From Mesorhizobium sp. NFR06 (GTDB lineage Bacteria > Pseudomonadota > Alphaproteobacteria > Rhizobiales > Rhizobiaceae): a stretch of DNA of 64,000 bases. Where the stretch lies: contig NZ_FOVT01000010.1 in the NCBI RefSeq assembly GCF_900115245.1, positions 159,476 to 223,475 of the forward strand, in the 5' to 3' direction. Under the pieces are notes generated by a model. It saw nothing but the letters and a program-made list of their open reading frames with translations, did no database searches and was not told the origin of the DNA. Position 1 is the first letter of the stretch. Every line of letters starts with the position of its first letter. Positions 50,288 to 57,807 of the stretch are shown one piece after another. Both the position numbers and the translations under genes were made by a program.

Positions 50288-50464
50288 TTCCCTTCGCCCC
50301 GTTTACGGGGAGAAGGTGGATCGGCGCGCAGCGCCGAGACGGATGAGGGGTGAGTCGACGATGATCTTCGTCATCTGAGGCGCGCCATGGGCTCACCCGT
50401 CCACGACGGACTCACCCCTCATCCGCCCTTCGGGCACCTTCTCCCCGCAAGCGGGGCGAAGGAA
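50288..50464. repeat. Family B repeat element B5
   Basis: Left arm TTCCCTTCGCCCCGTTTACGG through GGATGAGGGGTGAGTC and right arm GACTCACCCCTCATCCGCCC through CCGCAAGCGGGGCGAAGGAA are inverted. It fills most of the divergent promoter region between the TadG-like gene and lepA (50163-50513), where promoters must lie in or beside it. Confidence 0.75.
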
Positions 50465-50513
50465 AAGCCCCCACAGCTTGCCCCTCAACCCCGCCCCTGC
50501 TAAAGCGCGGCGC

Positions 50514-52319
50514 ATGACGACGCCCCTAGACCACATCCGAAATTTCTCCATCGTCGCGCATATCGACCATGGCAAATCCACGCTTGCCGACCGGCTGATC
50601 CAGCTCACCGGCGGGCTGGAGGCGCGCGACATGAAGGAGCAGGTGCTGGACTCGATGGACATCGAGCGCGAGCGCGGCATCACCATCAAGGCCCAGACGG
50701 TGCGGCTGAAATACCGCGCGGACAATGGCGAGGACTATATCCTCAACCTCATCGACACGCCCGGCCATGTCGACTTCGCCTATGAGGTGTCGCGTTCGCT
50801 CGCCGCCTGCGAGGGCTCGCTGCTGGTGGTCGACGCCAGCCAGGGCGTCGAGGCGCAGACCTTGGCCAATGTCTACCAGGCCATCGACAACAACCACGAG
50901 ATCGTCGTGGTGCTGAACAAGGTCGACCTGCCGGCGGCCGAGCCCGAGCGCATCCGCGAGCAGGTCGAGGAGGTGATCGGCATCGACGCCTCCAACGCCG
51001 TGCTGATCTCGGCCAAGACCGGCCTTGGCATTCCCGAGGTGCTGGAGGCGATCGTCCACCAGCTGCCGCCGCCGCGCGAGGGCGACATCAAGGCGCCGCT
51101 CAAGGCGATGCTGGTCGATAGCTGGTACGACGCCTATCTCGGCGTCATCGTGCTGGTGCGCATCATCGACGGCGTTCTGAAGAAGGGCCAGACCATCCGC
51201 ATGATGGGCACCGGCGCCAAGTATCTGGTCGAGCGCACCGGCGTCTTCACCCCGGCCCGCGTCAATGTCGACGAGCTCGGCCCCGGCGAGTTCGGCTTCT
51301 TCACCGGCTCGATCAAGGAAGTGGCCGACACCCGCGTCGGCGACACCATCACCGAGGACAAGCGCCCGACGACGCAGGCCCTGCCCGGCTTCAAGCCGGC
51401 GCAGCCGGTGGTGTTCTGCGGCCTGTTCCCGGTCGACGCCGCCGATTTCGAGGATTTGCGCGCCGCCGTCGGCAAATTGCGCCTCAACGACGCGTCCTTC
51501 TCCTATGAGATGGAAACCTCCGCCGCGCTCGGCTTCGGCTTCCGCTGCGGCTTCCTCGGCCTGTTGCACCTGGAGATCATCCAGGAGCGGCTGGAGCGCG
51601 AGTTCAACCTCGACCTCATCGCCACAGCGCCGTCGGTCGTCTACCGCATGAACCTCAATGACGGCACGGTGAAGGAACTGCATAACCCGGCCGACATGCC
51701 CGACGTGGTCAAGATCGCCTCGATCGAGGAGCCATGGATCCGCGCCACCATCCTCACCCCGGACGACTATCTCGGCGGGATTCTAAAACTCTGCCAGGAC
51801 AGGCGCGGCATCCAGGCCGACCTCTCCTATGTCGGCAAGCGCGCCATGCTGACCTACGATTTGCCGCTCAACGAGGTCGTGTTCGATTTCTATGATCGCC
51901 TGAAGTCAATCTCCAAGGGCTACGCCTCCTTCGACTATCATTTGACCGACTACCGCGAGGGCGACCTGGTCAAGATGTCGATCCTGGTCAATGACGAGCC
52001 GGTCGACGCGCTGTCGATGCTGGTGCACCGGTCGGCGGCGGAAAAGCGCGGCCGCCAGATGTGCGAGAAGCTGAAGGAGCTGATCCCGCAGCATCTCTTC
52101 AAGATCCCGATCCAGGCCGCGATCGGCGGCCGCATCATCGCCCGCGAGACCGTCTCGGCGCTCAGGAAGGACGTCACCGCCAAATGCTACGGCGGCGACG
52201 TGACCCGCAAGCGCAAGCTGCTCGACAAGCAGAAAGAAGGCAAGAAGCGGATGCGCCAGTTCGGCAAGGTGGATATCCCGCAGGAAGCGTTTATCCAGGC
52301 GCTGAAGATGGGCGATTGA
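50514..52319 (+). CDS. lepA: Elongation factor 4 (LepA)
   Basis: A ribosomal GTPase that acts during translation under stress. The 601 residues have normal length. G1 is AHIDHGKSTL, G2 lies near GITIKAQTV, G3 is DTPGHVDF, and G4 is NKVDLP. The LepA-specific C-terminal domain ends DVTRKRKLLDKQKEGKKRMRQFG, followed by KVDIPQEAFIQALKMGD. The last 132 nt are repeated at 52721-52852, so this 3' end may have been swapped in by an inserted element. The start MTTPLDHIRNFSIVAH is the standard one. Confidence 0.96.
   Translation: MTTPLDHIRNFSIVAHIDHGKSTLADRLIQLTGGLEARDMKEQVLDSMDIERERGITIKAQTVRLKYRADNGEDYILNLIDTPGHVDFAYEVSRSLAACEGSLLVVDASQGVEAQTLANVYQAIDNNHEIVVVLNKVDLPAAEPERIREQVEEVIGIDASNAVLISAKTGLGIPEVLEAIVHQLPPPREGDIKAPLKAMLVDSWYDAYLGVIVLVRIIDGVLKKGQTIRMMGTGAKYLVERTGVFTPARVNVDELGPGEFGFFTGSIKEVADTRVGDTITEDKRPTTQALPGFKPAQPVVFCGLFPVDAADFEDLRAAVGKLRLNDASFSYEMETSAALGFGFRCGFLGLLHLEIIQERLEREFNLDLIATAPSVVYRMNLNDGTVKELHNPADMPDVVKIASIEEPWIRATILTPDDYLGGILKLCQDRRGIQADLSYVGKRAMLTYDLPLNEVVFDFYDRLKSISKGYASFDYHLTDYREGDLVKMSILVNDEPVDALSMLVHRSAAEKRGRQMCEKLKELIPQHLFKIPIQAAIGGRIIARETVSALRKDVTAKCYGGDVTRKRKLLDKQKEGKKRMRQFGKVDIPQEAFIQALKMGD
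52188..52319 (+). repeat. lepA 3'-end direct repeat, copy 1 (in the intact gene)
   Basis: 132 nt from TACGGCGGCGACGTGACCCG to the stop. It differs from copy 2 at 8 positions by my count; most are silent third-position changes. The match begins sharply at TACGGCGG in both copies and ends at the stop codon. Confidence 0.85.
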
Positions 52320-52424
52320 GAAGCCTCTAACGAAATGGGCCAAAGACTTGGCCGCTACATTTGACAGACCCGTTGGCGTGGCTGGCACAACTGGACTATG
52401 GTCCCTGAGCGGGAGGGGTGTCGA

Positions 52425-52709
52425 ATGTGGATAGATCTGAAGTCAACGCGGACTAGCGACGAAGGGCGGACTGCGAAGGGCGAGCTTAAGATGTCCAAGC
52501 CAGAGATGAACAAATCTGGCAACGTAGTGGTCCGCGCCAAGGGCGACAGAGCCCCCAGTCAGCATACGCCAGCAACAGAGTACGTTCTGCAATTGGATAT
52601 GGAGCCCGAAGAGGTAGCTGCGATCTTCAGATTCTTGGTGAAGTCGAGCGACAGGTCCGACGACTTCAAGCGGATTGCCTTCGCTGTAGTGGAGGAACTA
52701 GTCCGTTAG
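52425..52709 (+). CDS. Hypothetical island protein (94 aa)
   Basis: GGGAGGGG lies 8 nt before the ATG at 52425; an in-frame ATG at 52398 lacks such a site. The 94-residue protein is hydrophilic: a basic, disordered first half (LKSTRTSDEGRTAKGELKMSKPE) and a folded-looking second half (ATEYVLQLDMEPEEVAAIFRFLVKSSDRSDDFKRIAFAVVEELVR). It has no membrane segment and no known motif. It is the only gene between the two lepA ends. Unrecognised. Confidence 0.55.
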   Translation: MWIDLKSTRTSDEGRTAKGELKMSKPEMNKSGNVVVRAKGDRAPSQHTPATEYVLQLDMEPEEVAAIFRFLVKSSDRSDDFKRIAFAVVEELVR

Positions 52710-52720
52710 CGGGGTCCTGG

Positions 52721-52852
52721 TACGGCGGCGACGTCACCCGCAAGCGCAAGCTGCTCGACAAGCAGAAAGAGGGCAAGAAGCGGATGCGGCAGTTCGGCAA
52801 GGTGGATATCCCGCAGGAGGCGCTTATCCAGGCGTTGAAGATGAGGGATTGA
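52721..52852 (+). pseudogene. Duplicated lepA 3' fragment (copy 2)
   Basis: In frame it reads YGGDVTRKRKLLDKQKEGKK and then RMRQFGKVDIPQEALIQALKMRD to a stop, matching the last 43 residues of LepA with three changes. It has no start of its own. Its stop runs straight into GAGGAGGG, the ribosome site of the next gene, so the fragment end and the start of the island gene are fused. Confidence 0.85.
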
Positions 52853-52861
52853 GGAGGGCGC

Positions 52862-53662
52862 ATGCCCAAGCTTACCGGCGGTAGGCCTGCATTTAGAAGG
52901 TGGGTGGACGGGCATGCATCCCCAAAATGGGGGCTGATGCCTCTAACTCATGTTACGAAGGGCATAGTCGCCGAAGACATCATCGAGTCCGATGCTGTTG
53001 CCGTAGGCGACTGCGATGTCTTCAACGAACCACTCGCATACCTATTCTACGGCCGACCCGCTTACCGGGTAGCCGGCGATGGTGTTATAAAGGTGGAGGC
53101 GGCCTGCCCCTTCTGTTTCGTGTTTGATGCAGCGCTTATCTCGAAAGCTAAGGCTATCTTTCCATTCGACACTGGCGCCTTTTCCAAGCGGCTGTATAGT
53201 CGAATCCTTTTGGAGGAGATGGCTCTTGAAGATTTTAGCTTAGAAACAGACACGACCCGCCCTAATCGGATCCTCGCCGAGGTCTTCGAAAGTAGACGAG
53301 GGTATTTCGACGGCGATATTTCGAAGATCAATGCATCAAAAGCGGCCCAGTCGTGGGATTTTCATGCTCGAGCCTATTTAGATCTACTGGCGTCGCCGGG
53401 GCGCAATGAGCCCGACGATAGGGTGTGCTCTATCGAGGTGATTTTTGGTGAACCCATCCCGTTACGTGGCAATTTGTTGGCTGCTATCGTCCCTCATACT
53501 CTTTGGGAGGACGACAAACGGGCGCCATGGCTGGAAAAGTTAGCTCAGAGTAACGTGACAATTAGCCCCTATGTCTTCGTGCCAGGGCGCCATCCAGAGT
53601 ATTACCAAGCGCAGCTCGAAGCGTCTGTCAAAGAGCTATACGTATCGTGGGGTGCTTTATGA
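52862..53662 (+). CDS. Unrecognised island protein (266 aa), first of an overlapping pair
   Basis: GGAGGG stands 5 nt before the ATG. The soluble 266-residue protein has aromatic-rich stretches such as FNEPLAYLFYGRPAYRV near residue 55 and ACPFCFVFDAALI near 82, with a C-x-x-C. PFDTGAFSKRLYSR follows near 100, and it ends PGRHPEYYQAQLEASVKELYVSWGAL. No family I know matches. Composition is AT-rich relative to the chromosome, which points to recent transfer. It overlaps the next gene by 16 nt, so both are made together. A defence role is possible from context only. Confidence 0.7.
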   Translation: MPKLTGGRPAFRRWVDGHASPKWGLMPLTHVTKGIVAEDIIESDAVAVGDCDVFNEPLAYLFYGRPAYRVAGDGVIKVEAACPFCFVFDAALISKAKAIFPFDTGAFSKRLYSRILLEEMALEDFSLETDTTRPNRILAEVFESRRGYFDGDISKINASKAAQSWDFHARAYLDLLASPGRNEPDDRVCSIEVIFGEPIPLRGNLLAAIVPHTLWEDDKRAPWLEKLAQSNVTISPYVFVPGRHPEYYQAQLEASVKELYVSWGAL

Positions 53663-54870
53663 GCAAATCCCATGAATTTTTTGCGGTTGGTTGCATTCCT
53701 TTTCAGGGAGATCGTACGGGTTTCGCTCTACCGATATTGAGAACTGTTAGAAATCCGCAGAGTAATTTCGTCCAGGAAATTGACGAGCTGACAGGTAAAA
53801 TTGCGAGGTTTCTAGAGCTCGGTGATATTGCCGAGAAGATCATACTCTCCAGCAGTGATCTTGCGGTGAAGGCAGGTGACGAGCAAGTCTTAGCCTTCGT
53901 CACGGAGGACGGGCTATGCCATATCGGCACCGCTGGCGCTATCTCGCCTATACTGAGATCATTCGTAGTCAGATTTCCGGAGCGGCATTCTGTTGCGTTG
54001 CAAATAGCGGAGCTTATTGGAGACGCGCACGAGAAGAAGCGGGCTCGTGTTGCAATGCGCGAACAGGTGGCCAAGGCAACGGGAGCCCGTTCTGCCCGTG
54101 CCTACTATGAAGGATCGGCTCTGCGATCAGCGGTCTGGGCTAATCTCTTGGCAGCAGCTCCAAGCGGAGAGGTCGCAAGGCGCATCTTGGGCGCACGTGC
54201 GCGAATAGGAGCCTCAGTGAATGCCGATGGTGGCTTGCAACTTCACCTTGAGGCGCTTGCCCAATCTGACAGAGCCTTGATCGATGAAGAAAGGCTGAAA
54301 AGGGCGATACTTGCTGAATTTGCAATAGTTTCTGGAGAAACTGGAGATCGAGGTCCATCGAGTATCGATGGCGACAGAATTCAAACAGGTCGGGTCACGG
54401 AATTGTTGACAAGAGTGCGGCACGCACCTCGGCAAGAAGAACGAATTGCAATTCTTATAAGCGGCATTCTTGACAATAAGTCGGTTGGAACGTCTGCATT
54501 GTTGCAATATGGGAGAGATCGAGCAAAATTCGCAAATCGTGCGCTGGAGAAGGTTAGAGAGTATCTCGTTCAAACAAATATTCCAAGCAAGAAGCTCGGA
54601 TTGCCGGCCGCCAAGTTGGTATCTGACTTATACGAGATGCAATATCCGGCCAATAGGGGTAGTTTTCTTATGTATTTCGCAAAACACCTGTCAAAATGGC
54701 CAGAAATAAACCGTGAAATTGAGACAAGACTGTTTAGGACGAGAAGTATCTTCGTGGAGTATCTCCGCCCAACAATCGAGGAATTTTTGGGCAAGAGATC
54801 AAGCTCCAAGGAAGCGAACTTTGATTTGCCGCTTTTCGCGTCTCGAACTAGCGACGATCCGAGCAAGTGA
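53647..54870 (+). CDS. Unrecognised island protein (407 aa), second of the pair
   Basis: The ATG lies 16 nt inside the previous gene. The N-terminal ~125 residues look like a compact alpha/beta domain (FFAVGCIPFQGDRTGFALPILRTVRNPQSNFVQEIDEL, then AVKAGDEQVLAFVTEDGLCHIG). After that the protein is mainly helical and basic (ARSARAYYEGSALRSAVWANLLAA, RILGARARIGASVNADGGLQLHLEAL, REYLVQTNIPSKKLGLPAAKLVSDLYEMQ). There are no membrane helices and no Walker or nuclease motif that I can see. It probably acts together with the 266-residue partner. Confidence 0.7.
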   Translation: MGCFMSKSHEFFAVGCIPFQGDRTGFALPILRTVRNPQSNFVQEIDELTGKIARFLELGDIAEKIILSSSDLAVKAGDEQVLAFVTEDGLCHIGTAGAISPILRSFVVRFPERHSVALQIAELIGDAHEKKRARVAMREQVAKATGARSARAYYEGSALRSAVWANLLAAAPSGEVARRILGARARIGASVNADGGLQLHLEALAQSDRALIDEERLKRAILAEFAIVSGETGDRGPSSIDGDRIQTGRVTELLTRVRHAPRQEERIAILISGILDNKSVGTSALLQYGRDRAKFANRALEKVREYLVQTNIPSKKLGLPAAKLVSDLYEMQYPANRGSFLMYFAKHLSKWPEINREIETRLFRTRSIFVEYLRPTIEEFLGKRSSSKEANFDLPLFASRTSDDPSK

Positions 54871-55023
54871 TCGAAGGAATGACGCACGAGATCATTGCTA
54901 TCTGATCAATCAGCAGGTGAGTGAAGGCATTCAACAATTCCAACAAACTCGCCAAGGATCGTTCGATCACCTTCACCTTCCTTTCTCCTCATTGTATCCT
55001 CTCCCGGCTTGGGGAGACATCAC

Positions 55024-55530
55024 ATGCGCTCCGACACCATCCCCGCAATCGGCCTCGCCATCGGCGGTGCTTTTGGCCTAGGCGGCACTTTCGTTGCGAG
55101 CGACGCGCTGCGCGAGACGCTGTGGGCCATCGATGGCGTGGCGCTGGTCGTGGCCGCCGCGCTGCTCACCCTGAAATACCAGCGGCTGGGCAATGATCTC
55201 GTCGCGGCCGGCTTCCTCGTCTTCCTTGCCGGCGAAAGCCTGCTTCTGGCCGGCAATGCGGCGGGGCTGCAGGCGAGCGTTCCTTCCTATCTCGGCGGCA
55301 TCTCGCTCTGGGCGGCTGCATTGGTGCTGATCAGCGCGCCGAAAACCTTCGCGCTCTGGATACGGATCACCGGCTTCATCGCCGCCGCGCTCTTCGCCGT
55401 CTCGGTGTTTGCCGCCCTTTGGGGCATGCCGCTCTTGCCCACCTCGGCGCCGCTGCCGGCGATCGGCTATCCGTTCCTGGTCCTCACCTTCATCGGCTGG
55501 ATCTGGACGCTGCTGAAATCCGAGCGCTGA
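55024..55530 (+). CDS. Hypothetical membrane protein (168 aa)
   Basis: A 168-residue protein with about five or six hydrophobic segments (TIPAIGLAIGGAFGLGGTFV, LWAIDGVALVVAAALLTL, LVAAGFLVFLAGESLLLAGNAAG, GGISLWAAALVLISAP, IRITGFIAAALFAVSVFAALWG, YPFLVLTFIGWIWTLL). It has no motif I can name. GGGGAGA precedes the start. It is the first gene behind the island with ordinary GC content. The next gene follows after 11 nt and is likely co-transcribed. Confidence 0.8.
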   Translation: MRSDTIPAIGLAIGGAFGLGGTFVASDALRETLWAIDGVALVVAAALLTLKYQRLGNDLVAAGFLVFLAGESLLLAGNAAGLQASVPSYLGGISLWAAALVLISAPKTFALWIRITGFIAAALFAVSVFAALWGMPLLPTSAPLPAIGYPFLVLTFIGWIWTLLKSER

Positions 55531-55541
55531 GCGCGAAGGCG

Positions 55542-56051
55542 ATGCCTGCCCCGCTCGAAATCCGCAACAGCCCGTCGGGAAAGATCCTTCCCGCCGTCGG
55601 GCCGTTCCTGCTCGGCGGCATTTTCGGCTTCGGCGCGCTGCAGGGCGTGGCCTCGGGCGCGGGCGGCGGGCATGTGCTGGTCATCGCGCTGCTTTCGGCC
55701 GCCTGCCTCGGGCTCGGCGCATCAATCGCCCGCGGCGCCTTCGACACGTCGGTCAAGGTGACGCTGAACAGCCAGGGTTTCCGCGATGCTCGCGCCGGCG
55801 ACGTGCTGGTGCCGTGGAGCAAGGTCAGAAGCCTGCGCCTCGCCACCGGCGGCAAGGGCGCGGCGATGCTCAATTTCGAGCTCACCGAGGAGCCGCCCGA
55901 CGCAATCAGATATTCCTCCGCCAACGCCTTCGGCCTGATGCCCTTCGGCAAGACCATCGTGCACATGGAAATCTCCTCGCTCGACGTGCACGGCCAGGAC
56001 ATGGTGGACGCGGTGAAGATATTCGCGCCGCATGTGGCGGTGCGGCGCTGA
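55542..56051 (+). CDS. Hypothetical protein with two N-terminal membrane helices (169 aa)
   Basis: The 169-residue product has two hydrophobic segments near the N-terminus (ILPAVGPFLLGGIFGFGAL, VLVIALLSAACLGLGASIA). A beta-rich cytoplasmic part follows (VKVTLNSQGFRDARAGDVLVPWSKVRSLRLATGGKGAAMLNFELTEE). The pattern V-P-W-x-x-V-x-x-(L/V) resembles PH-like or STM3941-type membrane proteins, but this is only a resemblance. GAAGGCG precedes the ATG. Confidence 0.75.
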   Translation: MPAPLEIRNSPSGKILPAVGPFLLGGIFGFGALQGVASGAGGGHVLVIALLSAACLGLGASIARGAFDTSVKVTLNSQGFRDARAGDVLVPWSKVRSLRLATGGKGAAMLNFELTEEPPDAIRYSSANAFGLMPFGKTIVHMEISSLDVHGQDMVDAVKIFAPHVAVRR

Positions 56052-56153
56052 GCCTTCCCAGGGGAAAGCGGAGGCGCTGAAGCCGCTAATCTCCCCCACA
56101 AGGGGGGAGATTACGCACTCCACCCGTGCTCTACTCCCTCCGGGGACCTCACC

Positions 56154-56501
56154 ATGATTCGCGCTCTGCTCGCCTTCCTCCTGCTCACCTCTCCGGCCTT
56201 CGCCGCCGACATGTCGGTCTTCGTCCGCAACCAGCGCTCGGACGGCGTCGCGGTGGAGCTGTTCAGTCGCGACAGCGAAAAAGTCTGGCCGGGCGACGAC
56301 AAGGTGTTCCTCATCCGGCCGAAGGCGAAGAAGTCCGTGCCGATCTCCTGCGAGCCGGGCGAGCACATCTGCTGGGGCGCCTGGGTCGTCGGCAATGACA
56401 AGGTCACCGCCGGCGTCGGCCCAGACAACGACCAGCCCTGCGACACCTGCTGCTTCATCTGCACCGAGCACTCGACCGAGACGGTCGATCTAGCGGAGTG
56501 A
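56154..56501 (+). CDS. Small secreted cysteine-rich protein (115 aa), copy 1
   Basis: A signal peptide (MIRALLAFLLLTSPAFAADM, cleavage near 18) precedes a 97-residue mature domain with six cysteines: PISCEPGEHICWGAWV and CDTCCFICTEHS. The second group (C-x2-CC-x2-C) looks like a metal or disulfide cluster. It is a paralogue of the gene at 56897, sharing VWPGDxKxFxx, PISCxxGExICxGAWV, GVGPxN and the LAE end. No known family is recognised. Both genes lie in tandem and are separated by repeat B6. Confidence 0.8.
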   Translation: MIRALLAFLLLTSPAFAADMSVFVRNQRSDGVAVELFSRDSEKVWPGDDKVFLIRPKAKKSVPISCEPGEHICWGAWVVGNDKVTAGVGPDNDQPCDTCCFICTEHSTETVDLAE

Positions 56502-56507
56502 GCGGCG

Positions 56508-56780
56508 CCTTCCCCTTCTCCCCTGTGGGGTGAGAAGCGGTCCGCCTTGGCGGACGAAAAGCCAATTGCTTGGCTTTTCGAGCTCGAACGCCCTGAGCCT
56601 ACGAAGGGCTGGGTGGTGGCCGCGAAGCGGCCGGATGAGGGGTGTTGGAAGGAATGAGGCGCTGGCGATCTGGCACGATACGGCGCTGGTGGCGAACGTC
56701 TTCGCCAGGCTGGAGCACCCCTCATCCGTCTCGGCGCTGCGCGCCGAGCCACCTTCTCCCACAAGGGGAGAAGGCAAGGT
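56508..56780. repeat. Family B mosaic repeat B6
   Basis: It starts CTTCCCCTTCTCCCCTGTGG and ends CTCCCACAAGGGGAGAAGGC. Inside it carries the ~70-nt hairpin module shared with A1 (56527-56597) and a GGATGAGGGGTG/CACCCCTCATCC pair. The stretch GTCTTCGCCAGGCTGGAGCA at 56699 matches the sequence directly behind DUF559 copy 2 (57653), so it may mark a lost DUF559 gene. Confidence 0.7.
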
Positions 56781-56896
56781 CGCGCCAATCGCCCCAATTT
56801 CAGTCAGCTATTTTCGTCGCCGCCCCTTGGCATCGGCTCCCGCCATGCCATCATCCCGCGTCGGCCGTGGGGGCCGATTCGACCTTGGGGGTTCTC

Positions 56897-57268
56897 ATGT
56901 CCATCCTTTTCTCGCGCCGCGCCGCCGCGGTGCTTTCCCTTGCCATTCTCATTGCGCCTGCCGCTCAAGCCGGCGACGTCACCTTCCAGATCAAGAACAG
57001 CCATCCCAACGCCATGCGCATCGAGCTCTACAGCCAGGACCGCGACTATGTCTGGCCGGGCGATGGCAAGGATTTCTTTCTCGACGACGGCGAGACCAAG
57101 CAACTGCCGATCTCGTGCAACGAGGGCGAGAAGATCTGCTACGGCGCCTGGGTCGATGGCGACGAGAGCACCTATTGGGGCGTCGGCCCCAACAACAAGG
57201 AAACCTGCGACGACTGCTGCTACACCTGCAGCGGCGGCCAGACCGAGGAGATCGAGCTGGCCGAATGA
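56897..57268 (+). CDS. Small secreted cysteine-rich protein (123 aa), copy 2
   Basis: A signal peptide (residues 1-26, ending LIAPAAQAGD) and a mature domain with VWPGDGKDFFLDDGETKQLPISCNEGEKICYGAWVDGDES and CDDCCYTCSGGQTEEIELAE. The six cysteines line up with those of the copy at 56154. The two are clear tandem duplicates, now fairly diverged. The start MSILFSRRAAAVLSLAIL is chosen because it yields a good signal peptide; longer frames upstream read through a repeat. Confidence 0.82.
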   Translation: MSILFSRRAAAVLSLAILIAPAAQAGDVTFQIKNSHPNAMRIELYSQDRDYVWPGDGKDFFLDDGETKQLPISCNEGEKICYGAWVDGDESTYWGVGPNNKETCDDCCYTCSGGQTEEIELAE

Positions 57269-57280
57269 GGGGCGAGGCGT

Positions 57281-57651
57281 ATGCCGCATCGACCCGGAAC
57301 TCCGGTCAAACGAAATTTCGCCCGCGCGATGCGCCGCGAACCGACGGAGGCAGAAGGCCGCCTGTGGCACGAATTACGTGGCCGCCGTCTGGACAAGATC
57401 AAGTTCAGGCGGCAGGTGCCGATTAGACGGTTCGTGGCGGATTTTGTCTGCGCCGAGGCCAGGCTAATCGTTGAAATCGACGGCAGCCAGCATGCGAAGC
57501 AGCGCCGCGACCAGGAGCGTGACGCCGAACTGAAGGCCAGGGATTTCGCGTGCTGCGTTTCTGGAACGACGATGTGCTGAAGGAACTGGACGAGGTCTGC
57601 GACACCATTATTGCGTATGTGAGGGATGAGAATTTGCAGCCTTGGCGGTGA
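57281..57651 (+). pseudogene. DUF559 nuclease, copy 2, frameshifted
   Basis: From the ATG it encodes RNFARAMRREPTEAEGRLWHELRGRRLDKIKFRRQVPIRRFVADFVCAEARLIVEIDGSQH and on to ELKARD. The true continuation (GFRVLRFWNDDVLKELDEVC, then DTIIAYVRDENLQPWR, stop at 57651) is in the next frame. One G is missing in the run near 57540. Catalytic acids are kept. Family B repeat B7 follows 18 nt behind the stop. The intact frame would give about 123 residues, the family's full length. Confidence 0.8.
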
Positions 57652-57668
57652 TGTCTTCGCCAAGCTGG

Positions 57669-57731
57669 AGCACCCCTCATCCGTCTCGGCGCTACGCGCC
57701 GAGCCACCTTCTCCCACACGGGGAGAAGGGG
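57669..57731. repeat. Family B repeat B7 behind DUF559 copy 2
   Basis: AGCACCCCTCATCCGTCTCGG through CTCCCACACGGGGAGAAGGG, about 60 nt, is nearly identical to the right arm at 48998-49058. In both places it stands in the same direction relative to the end of a DUF559 gene when copy 1's left arm is compared. Confidence 0.8.
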
Positions 57732-57807
57732 AAGCTGTTCCACCGGCCAGCTTGACGCCGTTCCCGCCGCCGCCCTAGCCTAGCGATCACCCACCAGGAG
57801 AAGAGCC

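Larger units (their letters stand above)
52320..54990. mobile_element. AT-rich genomic island at the 3' end of lepA
   Basis: Base composition drops clearly behind lepA and returns to normal near 55,000. The region holds a first segment (52320-52720) with one small gene, a second lepA 3' end (52721-52852), and a second segment (52853 to about 54990) with two overlapping genes. No integrase or transposase lies within it. The right border is judged by composition only; no third lepA end was found there. A stacked insertion or a gene-end replacement at a hot spot explains the layout best. Confidence 0.65.

Noticed and set aside
50526..51683. 385-codon minus-strand frame in lepA
   Set aside because: Shadow of lepA; no start signal or motif.
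52721..52852. A second functional lepA-related gene
   Set aside because: Only the last 43 codons are present, without a start or GTPase domain.
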